Positions 53,332 to 63,600 of a DNA stretch of 64,000 nt are shown one piece after another. Made by a program: the position numbers and the translations under genes. A model generated the notes under the pieces. It saw only the letters and a program-made list of their open reading frames with translations, did not search any database and had not been told where the DNA came from. The stretch is from Myxococcus eversor (lineage in GTDB: Bacteria > Myxococcota > Myxococcia > Myxococcales > Myxococcaceae): positions 310,001 to 374,000 of the forward strand of contig NZ_JAAIXY010000005.1 of assembly GCF_010894455.1 (NCBI RefSeq), written 5' to 3'. The first letter of the stretch is position 1; each line of letters opens with the position of its first letter.

Positions 53332-54348
53332 TCAAGGCGAGGGAAGGAAGTCGGCCACCACGGCGGCGTGGTCCGAGCCGCCGAACCCACGACTTCCTTC
53401 ACGGGCCGCGCGGAACGTGCCCGGCACATAGGTGCCGCTGGCGGCGTTCGCGACGAACAGGTGGTCGATGGCCTGCTTCTGCCCGGAGTACATATAGGTC
53501 CAGGTCTGGTCATCCGGCCTGTCCTTCGCCACGCGCAGCAGGGCCGCGTCGCGCTCCAGGGCGTTGATGGGCGCGGAGCCGGGCACGTCGTTGAGGTCTC
53601 CGCCCAGCACCACCAGCGCCTTCGGTGCGCGCGCGGCGGCCTGCGAGACGACGACCCGAGTCGTATCGGCTTCCGCGTACCGGCGGCCCGGGTCGTCATC
53701 CACCTTCGAGCGGAAGTGCGCGGCGAAGACGATGACCTCCTTGCCCCGCACGTCCAGGTGCACCTCCAAGAGCTCGCGCGAGAAGCGCGTCGTCGAGCCA
53801 TCCGGCCGGGTCAGGACGCGGTCGCGATGGCTGCCCACGGAGGTGATGGGGAAGGCGGACAGCACCGCCACGTCCACGGACGCCGTGCCCCCCGTCTCAC
53901 CCAGGATGGCGTGAGGGAACTCCGGCAGCCGCGCCTGGAGCGCATCGAGTCCCACCTGGGTCTCCACCTCCGCGAGCATCACCACGTCCGCGTCGAGCGT
54001 GCTGATGGAGGTGGCCAGTCGACCCACCTGGGCGTCGAACTCGGCCTGGGTGGGAAGCGCCTCGTACTCGGAGCCGCCGCACTTGCCGGAGTCGCAGACG
54101 GTGTCGAAGAGCCGGTGCACATTGAACGCGGCGATGCGCACGCTGCCCTCGGGCCGCAGCGGCTCGCCACCGCCGCAATCTCCATAGGGGCACTGGGGTG
54201 CGGGGCCTGGGTTCTCCGGAGGGGCACGTCCCTCACAGCCGAACAGGCCGAGCAGCAATCCCAAGACCACCGGGGCGCGGCGAAGGGAAGAGACGGAAGC
54301 GCCGACGACGGCCGAGCGGTGCGGGCCACGGATGGGGAGCGGATGCAT
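53332..54348 (-). CDS. Lipoprotein endonuclease/exonuclease/phosphatase (EEP) family enzyme
   Basis: A 338-residue protein. The N-terminus (RRAPVVLGLLLGLFGCEGRA) is a lipoprotein signal with the lipobox cysteine in LFGC. The EEP fold has IAAFNVHRLFDT, the metal-ligand glutamate in MLAEVET, VVLGGDLNDVPGSAP and the catalytic histidine in GGSDHAAVVADF. All active-site positions are present, so it should be a functional phosphodiesterase or nuclease held on a membrane outside the cytoplasm. I used the ATG at 54348, just before the signal; the longer frame to 54465 lacks a ribosome site. Confidence 0.9.
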   Translation of the reverse strand: MHPLPIRGPHRSAVVGASVSSLRRAPVVLGLLLGLFGCEGRAPPENPGPAPQCPYGDCGGGEPLRPEGSVRIAAFNVHRLFDTVCDSGKCGGSEYEALPTQAEFDAQVGRLATSISTLDADVVMLAEVETQVGLDALQARLPEFPHAILGETGGTASVDVAVLSAFPITSVGSHRDRVLTRPDGSTTRFSRELLEVHLDVRGKEVIVFAAHFRSKVDDDPGRRYAEADTTRVVVSQAAARAPKALVVLGGDLNDVPGSAPINALERDAALLRVAKDRPDDQTWTYMYSGQKQAIDHLFVANAASGTYVPGTFRAAREGSRGFGGSDHAAVVADFLPSP

Positions 54349-54599
54349 TCGGCGGGCAGAGTACCACCGCGAGGGGGAGCGGCCGTGCCTGGGGCCGCCG
54401 CCGTCCTCGATTGCACTCGGGGAATGAGCTGGTAGGGTCCCGCGCCGTTGACGCACGCCCGGCATTGTCCTGGGGGCGACCTCTCGGCGAGGCCACGAGG
54501 GAGCGGGCGGTGGAGGTCCCAGGGGCGGCCGGTTACGCCTTTCCTCGGGGATGCGTGGCGGGCACCGCGGGTGCTGATTCTGTCGGAGGAGGCGTGGAC

Positions 54600-54740
54600 A
54601 TGTTCTGGGAGATTCTCATTGGCGCCGCGGTGATGACGCTCGTCACGGTGCTCTTCACGGGGCCTGGGATGTGGAGCTCCAGCTGGGGCTGGAAGAACGA
54701 CAAGCAGAAGGGGAAGGACCCGTCCAAGCCGGACGTGTAG
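54600..54740 (+). CDS. Small single-span membrane protein
   Basis: A 46-residue peptide: a hydrophobic helix (EILIGAAVMTLVTVLFTGPG) followed by a Trp-containing turn and a highly charged tail (KNDKQKGKDPSKPDV). The ATG at 54600 follows GGAGGA at a distance of about 9 bases; a GTG at 54594 is in frame but too near. The composition and ribosome site support it as a real small gene. No function is known. Confidence 0.55.
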   Translation: MFWEILIGAAVMTLVTVLFTGPGMWSSSWGWKNDKQKGKDPSKPDV

Positions 54741-54775
54741 CCGCCCCCCGGGAGCGAGCGGACAGGGGCTCCCTC

Positions 54776-55594
54776 CTACGGTTCCGTGGCCGCCATGCCC
54801 AGGCGCTCTCGAGCGTGGCCCACCCGGGCGTCCAGCTCCACGCGTTGCTCCGTGCTCAGCTTCGCGCGTCCCTGTCCCACGCCGCCCTCGTGGATGAAGG
54901 CGCCCTTGCCCTGGAGTGCCGCTTGGGGGCCGCGCATGTCGAAGCGCTCGTTGTGCTGCTTCATGTAAGCGAGGCCGCACTTCTCCAGGATGTCGCCCAG
55001 CCGCGACTAGTCGAGCGGCAGCCCGCAGAACGCGGCCACCCGCCGCACGCTTGCCTCCAGGTCCTGAGTCAGGTCCTCGTAGCGCAAGTGCAGGACGTTG
55101 CGGTCCCGGTGGTGCGGCCACCAGGACTCGAGGTGCCGGAGCCACGGGTCGTCCTCGTCCATCACCACGCGGAAGAAGCTGCCGAAGTCGATGGGCGCTT
55201 CCTCCAGCAAGCAGTGGTGGTGGTAGAGCGAGCCCAGCGAGTCCGCCGCGTTGACAGGTTCCGGCGCGTCCAGCAGGGGCTCCCTGGTGGCATCCCGTGG
55301 CAGCATCTCCAGGAAGGGGGACACCTGGCTGATGTGCTCGAACTCGCCGCGGCCCTGGGTGGCGAGCTGAAAGACAATCATCTGCATCCAGGTCGTCCCG
55401 GCCTTGGGGCTGGCGGCGATGTAGATGTCTCCGGCTCTCGGCTTGAGCCAGACATATCTCAAGCGGACCCAGCGAAGCCGCTCGGCGGTCACCAGCAACC
55501 AGCGCGACAGCCAGGTGAGTCCGAGGAGGGACTGTCGCAGCAGGAAGCGCAGCCAGGGGCGGCTGATCGGCATGGGAGAGGCCAGTGACGACAT
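54776..55594 (-). pseudogene. Sulfotransferase disrupted by one in-frame amber stop
   Basis: Read through, the frame gives a 272-codon sulfotransferase. Residues 1-195 contain the PAPS-binding loop AASPKAGTTWMQMIVFQL and RYEDLTQDLEASVRRVAAFC. A TAG at 55007-55009 follows GLPLD; the same frame then continues with SRLGDILEKCGLAYMKQHNERF and the typical family end (QGKGAFIHEGGVGQGRAKLS and ARVGHARERLGM) to the stop at 54776. The length of the whole frame is normal for the family, while the 195-residue product lacks the C-terminal PAPS-binding part. A single base change from GAG or CAG explains it. Sequencing error or stop read-through cannot be excluded. Confidence 0.82.
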
Positions 55595-55647
55595 TGCCGA
55601 TGACTATGCACAAACACCGCGACACGGCCCTCATGATGTTCAGTAAT

Positions 55648-55944
55648 TTATTGGCAGGTGCCCGGACAGTCCGCGCCGCCCGAAGTGGGTGAGCAGGAGT
55701 CCGTGGTGTCGTCCACGCATCGGGCCTCGGAGTCGGAGCAGCCGCCGAGGAAGCCGCCGCAGCACTCCACATAGCCTTCGGGCACGTCACACGTGGAGGG
55801 GTAGGAGGTGCAGCTTCCCGTCGCGGACCGGGCGAACACCGCCACCTGGACGCAAGCGCCCTCGTCGTCGTCCGAGCCACAGCCGCTCCATAGCAGCGCG
55901 CCCAGCACCAGTCCTGCCCGCATGGATTTGTTCATGGAGGGCAT
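55648..55944 (-). CDS. Cysteine-rich lipoprotein
   Basis: A 98-residue protein with a signal peptide ending in LVLGALLWSGCGSDDDEG (lipobox LWSGC). The mature part has 11 cysteines including the CC pair in ECCGGFLGGCSDSE, so it is probably a disulphide-rich small domain on the cell surface. The start at 55944 has GGAG 9 bases upstream. The family is unknown; such short Cys-rich lipoproteins are typical of myxobacteria. Confidence 0.7.
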   Translation of the reverse strand: MPSMNKSMRAGLVLGALLWSGCGSDDDEGACVQVAVFARSATGSCTSYPSTCDVPEGYVECCGGFLGGCSDSEARCVDDTTDSCSPTSGGADCPGTCQ

Positions 55945-56004
55945 CTTGGGGGACTCCGGCTCCGACGGTGTTTTTAACTCCGTGATGGTGTCGAGCGGAT
56001 GACG

Positions 56005-57603
56005 TCATGACACGAGGTCTTCGACGAGGTGCTCGCTGAGGTCTCCCGACTCCTGGCTGAATTGCATGCGTTCATTGATTTCTTGGGCGCCCATTCCAGG
56101 CTGGGCGTAGGTCTCCGCGAGAAGCGCTTGAAGGCCGTTCTTGCCGAACGCGTCCCGACATGCCTCCTTTGCTGCGCCGAGCAGCGAGGGAATGCCACGC
56201 TCGGGATGCGGGAGGCTGTCCGCCATGGCGATGCGCGCTGCCAGATGAATGTGCTCGCGGTGTGCATGAAACAAGCGCGGTGGTGCGAGCCTGGAGGTCC
56301 TGAAGAGGCCTGTGAGGACGCTTGGTCCGCACTCTCGTACGAACGTGGCAACGCGCTGCCTGCTCCTTGAGTCGTGCTCCCAGCGGTCGAGCACCTGTTG
56401 CCCTTGGTGTTCAAGTGATTCGAGGACGACGTATTCGCCGGATTGCAGTGAGTTGCTCAGTGCAGGCAAGCCGTGGTCCTCCCTCGAGGAACTGTCGATG
56501 AGCACGAACTTCTTGTGCCCGAGGATGAGCCGCCGCATCGTGTCGAGTGATGAGTCCAGCAACCGCAGAGAACCCGGGCTGGTGAGCACGTCAAACTCAC
56601 AGGGACTTCCCTGGCCCATTCTCCACTCCGCGCTTGACTTGTCCACCAATGCCGCCCGCTCGGCGTAGGCATGGATGGCTCGGCACGCCAGCCGAGAGTA
56701 TGCCGACGTTCGTCCCGACCTGGCGGGCTTCTTCCCGCTGTCCATCCAGGCATAGACATCGTCGAGGCTGAGCTCGTGCTTCTCTTCCAGCTCTTTGCTA
56801 ATCAATCGTTGAGAGTAGGCGCTCGCGGCTCCCGCGTACCCGATGATGGCGATGCCAATGCGGGTGATGCCGGCGAGCGGGCTGTCTTGGGTCAGGAACG
56901 TGCTGTGCACAGCCTCCACCCCTCCTGCGAACAGGAGGCTTCGATAAATGCTCTCCATCTCCTCGGGCAGGGCCCTGTACAGCCCTGCTTCCCGAGGAGC
57001 CCCTGGGCGTCCCCGAATGCGAGGGCGCCACTCGACAGTGGGTCGCGGGACGTCAGGAGCCTCGGCCTGTGCGAGTTCATACCGGAATCGAGTCATCGCC
57101 TGCTCGATTTCGATGCCCTGGGTCCAGGTGTCGAGGTCAAGTGCTGTGCCCAGGTCCTCTCCGAATTCCGCCAGGAAGTCCGTGTCCCACTGGAGTTCAT
57201 CATGGTCCAGGAGGGGCTTTTCACGAGGCATCTGCTCGTCTGGAATGGGCTTGTCAGTCCCGGGAGTCGCTGGGGCTCCTGGGACAGAGTCTGTGTTCTC
57301 GTCCGCCCGCGTGCGCAGCAAGGCGTCTACGACCTCGAGGTGGTGGAGGATCTCCACCAATGCCGTGAGGTTCACTTCAAAGTCCTTGGCGAGCTGGGCC
57401 GCCTGCATGGCGAAGCGCGCGCCAGCCGGACGTCGGCAGAGAGACAGCCACTGGAGTTGCTCCTCCGTGCAGCCCAGGTCTACCGCGAGTTGCGAATCGG
57501 TTCGCCGCTCCATCTCTCGAAAGCGTTCGAAGGCATGGCCGAGCGTCCACGACTCGCGTGAGCAGCGTCGCACCGCAGGCTCAAGCCAATCAGGTGTCGT
57601 CAT
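56005..57603 (-). CDS. Unknown protein coupled to an ECF-type sigma factor
   Basis: A 532-residue protein. The start at 57603 follows GGAAAGGA with an 8-base gap, and lies 14 bases inside the sigma-factor gene, so translation is coupled. Residues 10-80 look like a helix-turn-helix-type region (RTDSQLAVDLGCTEEQLQWL, FAMQAAQLAKDFEVNLTALV). Residues 85-190 are acidic and probably flexible. The C-terminal half (GITRIGIAIIGYAGAASAYS, RLACRAIHAYAERAALVD, LILGHKKFVLIDSSSRE) is a folded domain I do not recognise; no metal or Walker motif is seen. It might be an anti-sigma-like partner or an effector controlled by the sigma factor. Confidence 0.7.
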   Translation of the reverse strand: MTTPDWLEPAVRRCSRESWTLGHAFERFREMERRTDSQLAVDLGCTEEQLQWLSLCRRPAGARFAMQAAQLAKDFEVNLTALVEILHHLEVVDALLRTRADENTDSVPGAPATPGTDKPIPDEQMPREKPLLDHDELQWDTDFLAEFGEDLGTALDLDTWTQGIEIEQAMTRFRYELAQAEAPDVPRPTVEWRPRIRGRPGAPREAGLYRALPEEMESIYRSLLFAGGVEAVHSTFLTQDSPLAGITRIGIAIIGYAGAASAYSQRLISKELEEKHELSLDDVYAWMDSGKKPARSGRTSAYSRLACRAIHAYAERAALVDKSSAEWRMGQGSPCEFDVLTSPGSLRLLDSSLDTMRRLILGHKKFVLIDSSSREDHGLPALSNSLQSGEYVVLESLEHQGQQVLDRWEHDSRSRQRVATFVRECGPSVLTGLFRTSRLAPPRLFHAHREHIHLAARIAMADSLPHPERGIPSLLGAAKEACRDAFGKNGLQALLAETYAQPGMGAQEINERMQFSQESGDLSEHLVEDLVS

Positions 57604-58189
57604 CGACATTGTCCTTTCCAAGGCGCTGTAACCGCTTCATCAAACGGTCGCGGTGGCGCTTCACCTGACGCCGGCGCTCGTCCTCTGGTAGCAGCCCCAA
57701 GGAGAGCGCCTCCGCGAGCCGCTCAGTGGAACTTTCGCCTTGGAGCACGAGCCGAAGGAATTGCTGATCCCGCGGTGAAAGTCCGGAGCGCTCCATTCTC
57801 TCCACGAGCCGACGGGCTTCCACGGTGGCCTCCATCGCCTCATTCGGAGGCCTGAGGGTGAGTTCGAATTCGCCCGCGTATTTTCGTTCCCGCAGTCCCC
57901 GCTTCTTCGTGGAACGGTGTTGGTCCAGAACCCCCTTCTTGGCGGCTTGAGTCAGATAGGTGGAGAGCCGGCTCCGGAGTGGATCGAAACGCTCGGGGTT
58001 TTTCAGGTAGTCGAACACCGCGTCGACGGCGGCGTCATGGGCATCTTCCCTTTGGCACGGCATTTCTCGGGTCACTACGTGGATGATGCTGTCCATGAAT
58101 GCGCGGAGGACAAAGACGGGAGTTGCCACATCACCTTGGAGGACCTTCGCGTGCAGAGCATCTTCCTCTGCTCGTGATGGATAGGGCAT
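57590..58189 (-). CDS. ECF-type RNA polymerase sigma factor
   Basis: A 199-residue protein. Region 2 is recognisable in QREDAHDAAVDAVFDYLKNP and FDPLRSRLSTYLTQAAKKGV. Region 4 is near the C-terminus (LSPRDQQFLRLVLQGESSTE, RQVKRHRDRLMKRLQRLGK). There is no sigma 1 or 3 region. It resembles planctomycete/myxobacterial small sigma factors. The ATG at 58189 follows GGAGAGG with 8 bases. It is divergent from the Wadjet operon and might act on its own promoter. Confidence 0.8.
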   Translation of the reverse strand: MPYPSRAEEDALHAKVLQGDVATPVFVLRAFMDSIIHVVTREMPCQREDAHDAAVDAVFDYLKNPERFDPLRSRLSTYLTQAAKKGVLDQHRSTKKRGLRERKYAGEFELTLRPPNEAMEATVEARRLVERMERSGLSPRDQQFLRLVLQGESSTERLAEALSLGLLPEDERRRQVKRHRDRLMKRLQRLGKDNVDDDT

Positions 58190-58562
58190 TCCCACAACCT
58201 CTCCGGGAGCATGTTGCTCCGCTTACGCATCGTTCGCGTCGCGCGTGCTCTTTCGTCACCACTCGAAGGAGTTCGACGCCTGCTCGGTCGGGCATCGCCG
58301 TCAGAGGTAGATTCCCGGCCGCCTCCGAGTCTCTACCTCCCGGGTGGTATGCCCAGCAGGACAGGGTTGTGATGACATCGTGTTGATGCGGGAGCGGAGG
58401 AGGTTGTCTCCGTGCCCGTGCTGGTTCGAAGGTGCCCAGGTGGCTCGGGCTCGTCTTCGTGGGAGAGGCAGCCAACCGAGCAGGGCGCTCATTTGTCATC
58501 AATTCAGCCGTCCCCTGAGGTCCCCCGGGCATGTCAGAGGCGCGGTGTAAGGGTGATACGTC
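58190..58562. promoter_or_regulatory. Divergent promoter region of the sigma-factor gene and the Wadjet operon
   Basis: No credible gene lies in these 373 bases. They should carry both promoters. GAGGTAG at 58304-58310 and CTACCTC at 58333-58339 form a 7-bp dyad with a 22-base spacer, which could be a weak operator. The jetA ribosome site is AAGGGTG 8 bases before its ATG. Confidence 0.45.
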
Positions 58563-59999
58563 ATGGACTTCGCGACGCTCGAAACCCTGCGACTGAAGCA
58601 TCCCGCATGGCGGCTGCTCGTCGCGGACCACGCCACCCTCATCGTCAGCTTCCTGCACCGCGTCTTCGTCGAGTCCAACGCCCGTGCCATCCCCCAGCGG
58701 GAGCTGGAACTGCGCCTGGAAGACCACCTCCACGCCCTCCGAGAGCAGCGCGGACAGGCCGCCTTCCCTCGTGGGGCCGGTGCGTATCTGGACGACTGGG
58801 CCGCTGACGGCGCGGGCTGGCTGCGCAAGTTCTATCCGCCCGACACGGATGAGCCGCACTTCGACCTGACGCCCGCGGCGGAACGTGCCATCCGCTGGCT
58901 GATGCAGCTCACCGAGCAGCCTTTCGTGGGCACCGAATCCCGACTGCTCACCGTCTTCCACCTCCTCCAGGAGATGGTCGAAGGCACGGACCCGGACCCC
59001 GAGGCCCGGCTCGCGGAGCTGGAGCGCCGCAAGACCGAGGTGGAGGCCGAGATCTCCCGCGTACGCGCCGGGCACCTGGACCTGATGGACGAGTCCGCCC
59101 TCAAGGACCGCTTCCAGCAGATGTCAGACACCGCTCGGGGTCTGCTGTCGGACTTCCGCGCGTTGGAAGATGGCTTCCATGCGTTGGACCGGCGCGTTCG
59201 TGAGCGTATCGCGACGTGGGAGGGGACTCGCGGCGAACTCCTGGAAACGGTGCTGGGGGAACGTGACGCCATCAGCGGCTCGGACCAGGGGCGAAGCTTC
59301 CGCGCCTTCTGGGACTTCCTCATGTCGCCCGAGCGGAAGGACGCTCTCAGCCGGAATCTGGAGCGCGTCCTGGCACACCCGGCGATTCAGTCGCTCCAGC
59401 CGGACCCGCGCCTGCCGCGCATCCACTTCGACTGGCTGGAAGCGGGGGAGCATACCCAGCGCACCGTGGCGAGGCTGTCCGGGCAGCTCCGCCGCTTCCT
59501 GGATGACCGCGTCTGGTTGGAGAACCGTCGCATCCTCCAGGTGCTGCGCGGCATCGAGAAACACGCCCTCGCCGTGCGCGCGCATCCTCCCTCCGCGTCC
59601 TTCATGTCGTTGGACGAGCTGGCACCCACGCTCGAACTGCCGCTGGAGCGGCCTTTGTACTCACCGCCAGGACGCACCCGGATGGCGGATGAGGAGGTAC
59701 TGGAAGCGACCGATGACGTCCCCTCGGAGGCCCTCTTCAATCTCGCCTTCATCGACAAGTCCCAGCTGCGGGCACACGTGCGAGAGGCGCTCCGGTCTCG
59801 CGAGCAGATCTCCCTGGCGGAGCTGGTGCGGGAGCATCCACTGCAACACGGCCTCGCCGAGCTGGTCGTCTACCTCAGCCTCGCCTCGGAAGACCGCCAT
59901 TCCTTGGTCGATGAAGCGCGCACACAAGAACTCTTCTGGACCGATGCGAGCGGCCATGGCCGCCGCGCCACCCTTCCCCTGGTGATCTTCCTCCGATGA
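58563..59999 (+). CDS. jetA: Wadjet type I protein JetA (DUF3375)
   Basis: A 478-residue protein of the DUF3375 family. It starts with DFATLETLRLKHPAWRLLVA and has RAIPQRELELRLEDHLHAL, YLDDWAADGAGWLRKFYPPD, the winged-helix region and long helices between residues 150 and 230 (AELERRKTEVEAEISRVRAG). In Wadjet, JetA is the kleisin-like subunit that links JetB and the JetC SMC dimer. It is first in the operon; jetB starts within its stop codon (ATGA). Confidence 0.93.
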   Translation: MDFATLETLRLKHPAWRLLVADHATLIVSFLHRVFVESNARAIPQRELELRLEDHLHALREQRGQAAFPRGAGAYLDDWAADGAGWLRKFYPPDTDEPHFDLTPAAERAIRWLMQLTEQPFVGTESRLLTVFHLLQEMVEGTDPDPEARLAELERRKTEVEAEISRVRAGHLDLMDESALKDRFQQMSDTARGLLSDFRALEDGFHALDRRVRERIATWEGTRGELLETVLGERDAISGSDQGRSFRAFWDFLMSPERKDALSRNLERVLAHPAIQSLQPDPRLPRIHFDWLEAGEHTQRTVARLSGQLRRFLDDRVWLENRRILQVLRGIEKHALAVRAHPPSASFMSLDELAPTLELPLERPLYSPPGRTRMADEEVLEATDDVPSEALFNLAFIDKSQLRAHVREALRSREQISLAELVREHPLQHGLAELVVYLSLASEDRHSLVDEARTQELFWTDASGHGRRATLPLVIFLR

Positions 60000-60610
60000 C
60001 GACCCCTGTCCCGCGTCTTCCAGAACCCCCCGATACGTTGTCCCTCGTGGTGGTCTCGCTCTTGAAGGGCGTCGTCTATCGCGAGGACAACTCCGCGCTG
60101 TGGCAGTCCCTGCTCCAACTGCAGGCCCGCGTGAGGGACCAGGTGTCCGTGTTGGGGCTGCGGCTGATGCTCGACGAGTCGGAGGGCCACGCGTTCCTGC
60201 GACAACACTCGGAGGGCGAGGGTGTGACCGACCTGCCAAGGCTCATCGCGCGCAGACAGCTGGGGTATGGGCTGAGCCTGTTGCTCGCGCTGCTGCGAAA
60301 GAAGCTGGCGGACGCGGACGCCGCGGCCGGTGGCGGCCGGCTGGTGCTCCGTCGCCACGAGCTGCAAGAGCTGGTGAAGATGTTCCTCCCGGAGGGCACC
60401 AACGAAGTCCGATGGGCGGAACGGGTGAACCAAGACCTCGAGCGCGCGGTGGAGATGGGTTTCCTCCGGAGGATGGGGGAGGAGGACACCTTTGAGGTCC
60501 GCCGCATCCTCAAGGCGTTCGTCGATGCGCAGTGGTTGGAGGACTTCGAGCAGCGGCTCGCTGCCTACCGCGTTCAGCTCGTCGAGAAACAACAAGGAGG
60601 TGGGGAATGA
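59996..60610 (+). CDS. jetB: Wadjet type I protein JetB (DUF4194)
   Basis: A 204-residue DUF4194 protein. It has SLVVVSLLKGVVYREDNSAL, a helical middle (LRLMLDESEGHAFLRQ), LPRLIARRQLGYGLSLLLA and a winged-helix end (ERAVEMGFLRRMGEEDTFEV). JetB is the KITE-like subunit of the MukBEF-related Wadjet complex. It overlaps jetA and jetC by 4 bases at each end, so production is coupled. Confidence 0.93.
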   Translation: MTTPVPRLPEPPDTLSLVVVSLLKGVVYREDNSALWQSLLQLQARVRDQVSVLGLRLMLDESEGHAFLRQHSEGEGVTDLPRLIARRQLGYGLSLLLALLRKKLADADAAAGGGRLVLRRHELQELVKMFLPEGTNEVRWAERVNQDLERAVEMGFLRRMGEEDTFEVRRILKAFVDAQWLEDFEQRLAAYRVQLVEKQQGGGE

Positions 60611-63600
60611 GCACGGTGCGTCCTCTCACGCAGGCGGACTTCTTGGATGTCAGTGCGCCCAACGAGCGCGCTGGGTTCCGACTGCATCGGTTCGAGGTCT
60701 ACAACTGGGGCACCTTCCACCAGCGCTCGTGGCACCTGGCGCTCCAGGGGGAGAGCGGGCTGCTCACAGGAGATATCGGCTCGGGCAAGTCGACGCTGGT
60801 GGACGGGCTGGTGACGTTGTTCGTACCGCCCCAGAAGCTCGCCTACAACAAGGCTGCCGGCGCGGAGGCGCGGGAGCGTTCCCTGCGCTCCTATGTGCGA
60901 GGCCAGTACAAGTCCGAGCGCGGCGAAGGCGGGCAGGGCGCCAGGCCCGTCTTCCTTCGTGAGGCGCCGACCTACTCCGTGCTGCTCGCCCACTTCCACA
61001 ACGAGGGCTATGGCCAGGACGTCACGCTCGCCCAGGTCCTGTGGCTGCGCGAGCCGGAGGGACAGCCCGCGCGGCTGTACATCGTCGCGGATGGCAAACT
61101 CTCCATCGCCGAGCACTTCTCGCGCTGTGGCTCGGACCTGAATGCCTTGAAGAAGCGGCTCAAGGGCCTCGCGCGGGAGGTGCATGAGACATTCCCTCCC
61201 TATCAGGCAGCCTTCCGACGCCGTTTCGGGCTGGAGAATGAGCAGGCGTTGGACCTGTTCCTCCAGACGGTGTCCATGAAGTCCGTGGGTAACCTGACGG
61301 ACTTCGTGCGCCAGCACATGCTGCCTCCCTTCGACGTGGAGACGCGGCTCGCGGCCCTCATCGGGCACTTCGATGACCTCCATCGCGCACACGAGGCGGT
61401 CCTCAAGGCGAAGCGACAGGTGAGCCGACTCGAGCCGCTGGTGGCGGACCATGAGCGTTTCACCGCTCTCTCCGCGGAGCTCGATTCGCTGCGAAGCTGC
61501 CGCGATGCCCTGAGACCCTGGTTTTCCGAGCAGAAGGCTCGACTGCTGGATGTGCGGCTGGCCAGCCTGGACGCGGAGCGCGAGCAGGTGCGCATCGAGT
61601 CTGAGCAGGTGAGGGAGCAGCGCGAGCGGCAGGGCGCGGACCGGGATCGACTGCGCCAGTCCATCTCCGCCAACGGAGGAGATCGCTTGGAGACGGAGAA
61701 GGCGGAGTTGGTCCAGCGCCGACATGAGCGGGATGAACGCGTGCGCAAGGCGGACCGCTACGCGCGGATGGCTCAGGCGGTGGGGCTGCCGGCCGCGACC
61801 GAGCTGGAAATCTTTCTCTCCAATGCGCGCACCGCCCAACTCCAACGCGAGTCGACCACGAGCGAGCTGGCGGAAGCGCAGAACATGCGCACGGAGGTCG
61901 TCATGGACCTGCGTGACCTGAAGAGAGCGCACGACGCCGTGTCCGTGGAGCTCGAGGCGCTCCGCCGACAGCGCTCCAACATCCCCGCGCGCTTCCTCAG
62001 CCTCCGCACCCGAATGTGCGAGGCCCTCCAACTGTCCGAGGGCACGGTCCCGTTCGCTGGAGAGCTGCTGCGAATCCGTGACGAGGAGCAGGACTGGACG
62101 GGGGCCATCGAGCGCGTGCTGTACTCGCTGGGTGTCTCCCTGCTGGTTCCCGACTCCGAATATGCGCGGGTGAGTCAGTGGGTGGACCGCACTCATTTGA
62201 ACGAGCGGATTGTTTACTACCGCGTCCGGGAAGAGGGCCTGGCGCGAGTCACTCCGGCGAGAGCCGAGTCACTTCCTCACAAGCTGGCCCTCAAGCCGGG
62301 TTCCCTCATGGCGCCATGGCTGGAGGCGCAACTTGCCCGTCAATTCGACTACACGTGTTGCGACACGACGGAGCAGTTCATGCGCTCGCGTCAGGCGCTC
62401 TCCCGCTCGGGGCAGGTGAAGTCGGGCGGAGAGCGGCACCTGAAGGACGACCGGCACCGCATCGACGACCGTTCCCAGTGGGTGCTGGGGTGGACGAACG
62501 ACACCAAGCGTCAGGCGCTGGAGTCGGAGGCGCGGGCCCTGGAGACGCGAATCCTGGCGGCGACCGCGCGGTGGGAGTCGCTCGAACAGCGCTGCTCGAA
62601 CCTTCAGTCCCAGGCCGAGCAGTTGGGGCAGCTCGCCGTTTTCGACACCTTCCGGGAGCTCGACTGGCGCTCTGTCGTCAGCGACATCGACCGGCGGGAG
62701 GCGCGGCTCAAGGCCCTGGAGAGCGAGTCCGACGTGCTCAGGGGCTTCGAGCGGGAGCTGGCAGTCGTCGAGAAGGAGCTGGCGGCGACGGAGCAGGCAT
62801 TGAAGCTGGTGGAGAAGCGGCAGGGGCGACTGGAGGAGAAGGAGGACGCGACGCGACGGACGCTGGCGGCGTGCCAGCGAACGATGGGGGAGGGCTCCGA
62901 GTCCATCAGGGCCTGCTACCCGCGAGTGGCCACGCTCTGCGCGGAGGGCCTGGGTGACGCCGTGCTCGAGGCGGATGCATGCGACGAGCGGGAGCGGCAG
63001 GTGCGTGAACGGCTCCAATCGCGCATCGACGGCGAGGCGCGAAAGCAGGAGCGGGTGCGTGATGCCCTCCTGTCCTCGATGCAGGCCTATCGCACGGAGT
63101 TCCCACTGGAGACCCAGGAGCTGGCGGCGAGCTTGGAGGCGGCGCCGGAATACGTGATGTTGCTCGGCGCATTGCGCGCGGATGACCTGCCTCGCTTCGA
63201 GGCGCGCTTCAAGAGCCTCTTGAACGAGAACACCATCCGCGAGGTGGCGAACTTCCAGGCGCAGCTTCACCGGGAGCGCCACGGCATTCGCGAACGCGTG
63301 GACACCATCAATCGTTCGCTCCGGGCCATCGACTACAACCCGGACCGCTACATCATCCTGGAACTGGTGCCGACGGTGGACGCGGACATCCGCGACTTCC
63401 AGCAGGACCTGCGGGCCTGCACGGAAAGCACGCTCACGGGGTCGGAGGACGACGCGTACTCCGAACAGAAGTTCCTGGAAGTGAAGCGCATCATCGAGCG
63501 CTTCCGTGGGCGCGTGGGGGAATCCGAGGCGGACGCGAAGTGGACCCAGCGCGTGACGGACGTGCGCAACTGGTTCAGCTTCTCCGCCTCGGAGCGCTGG

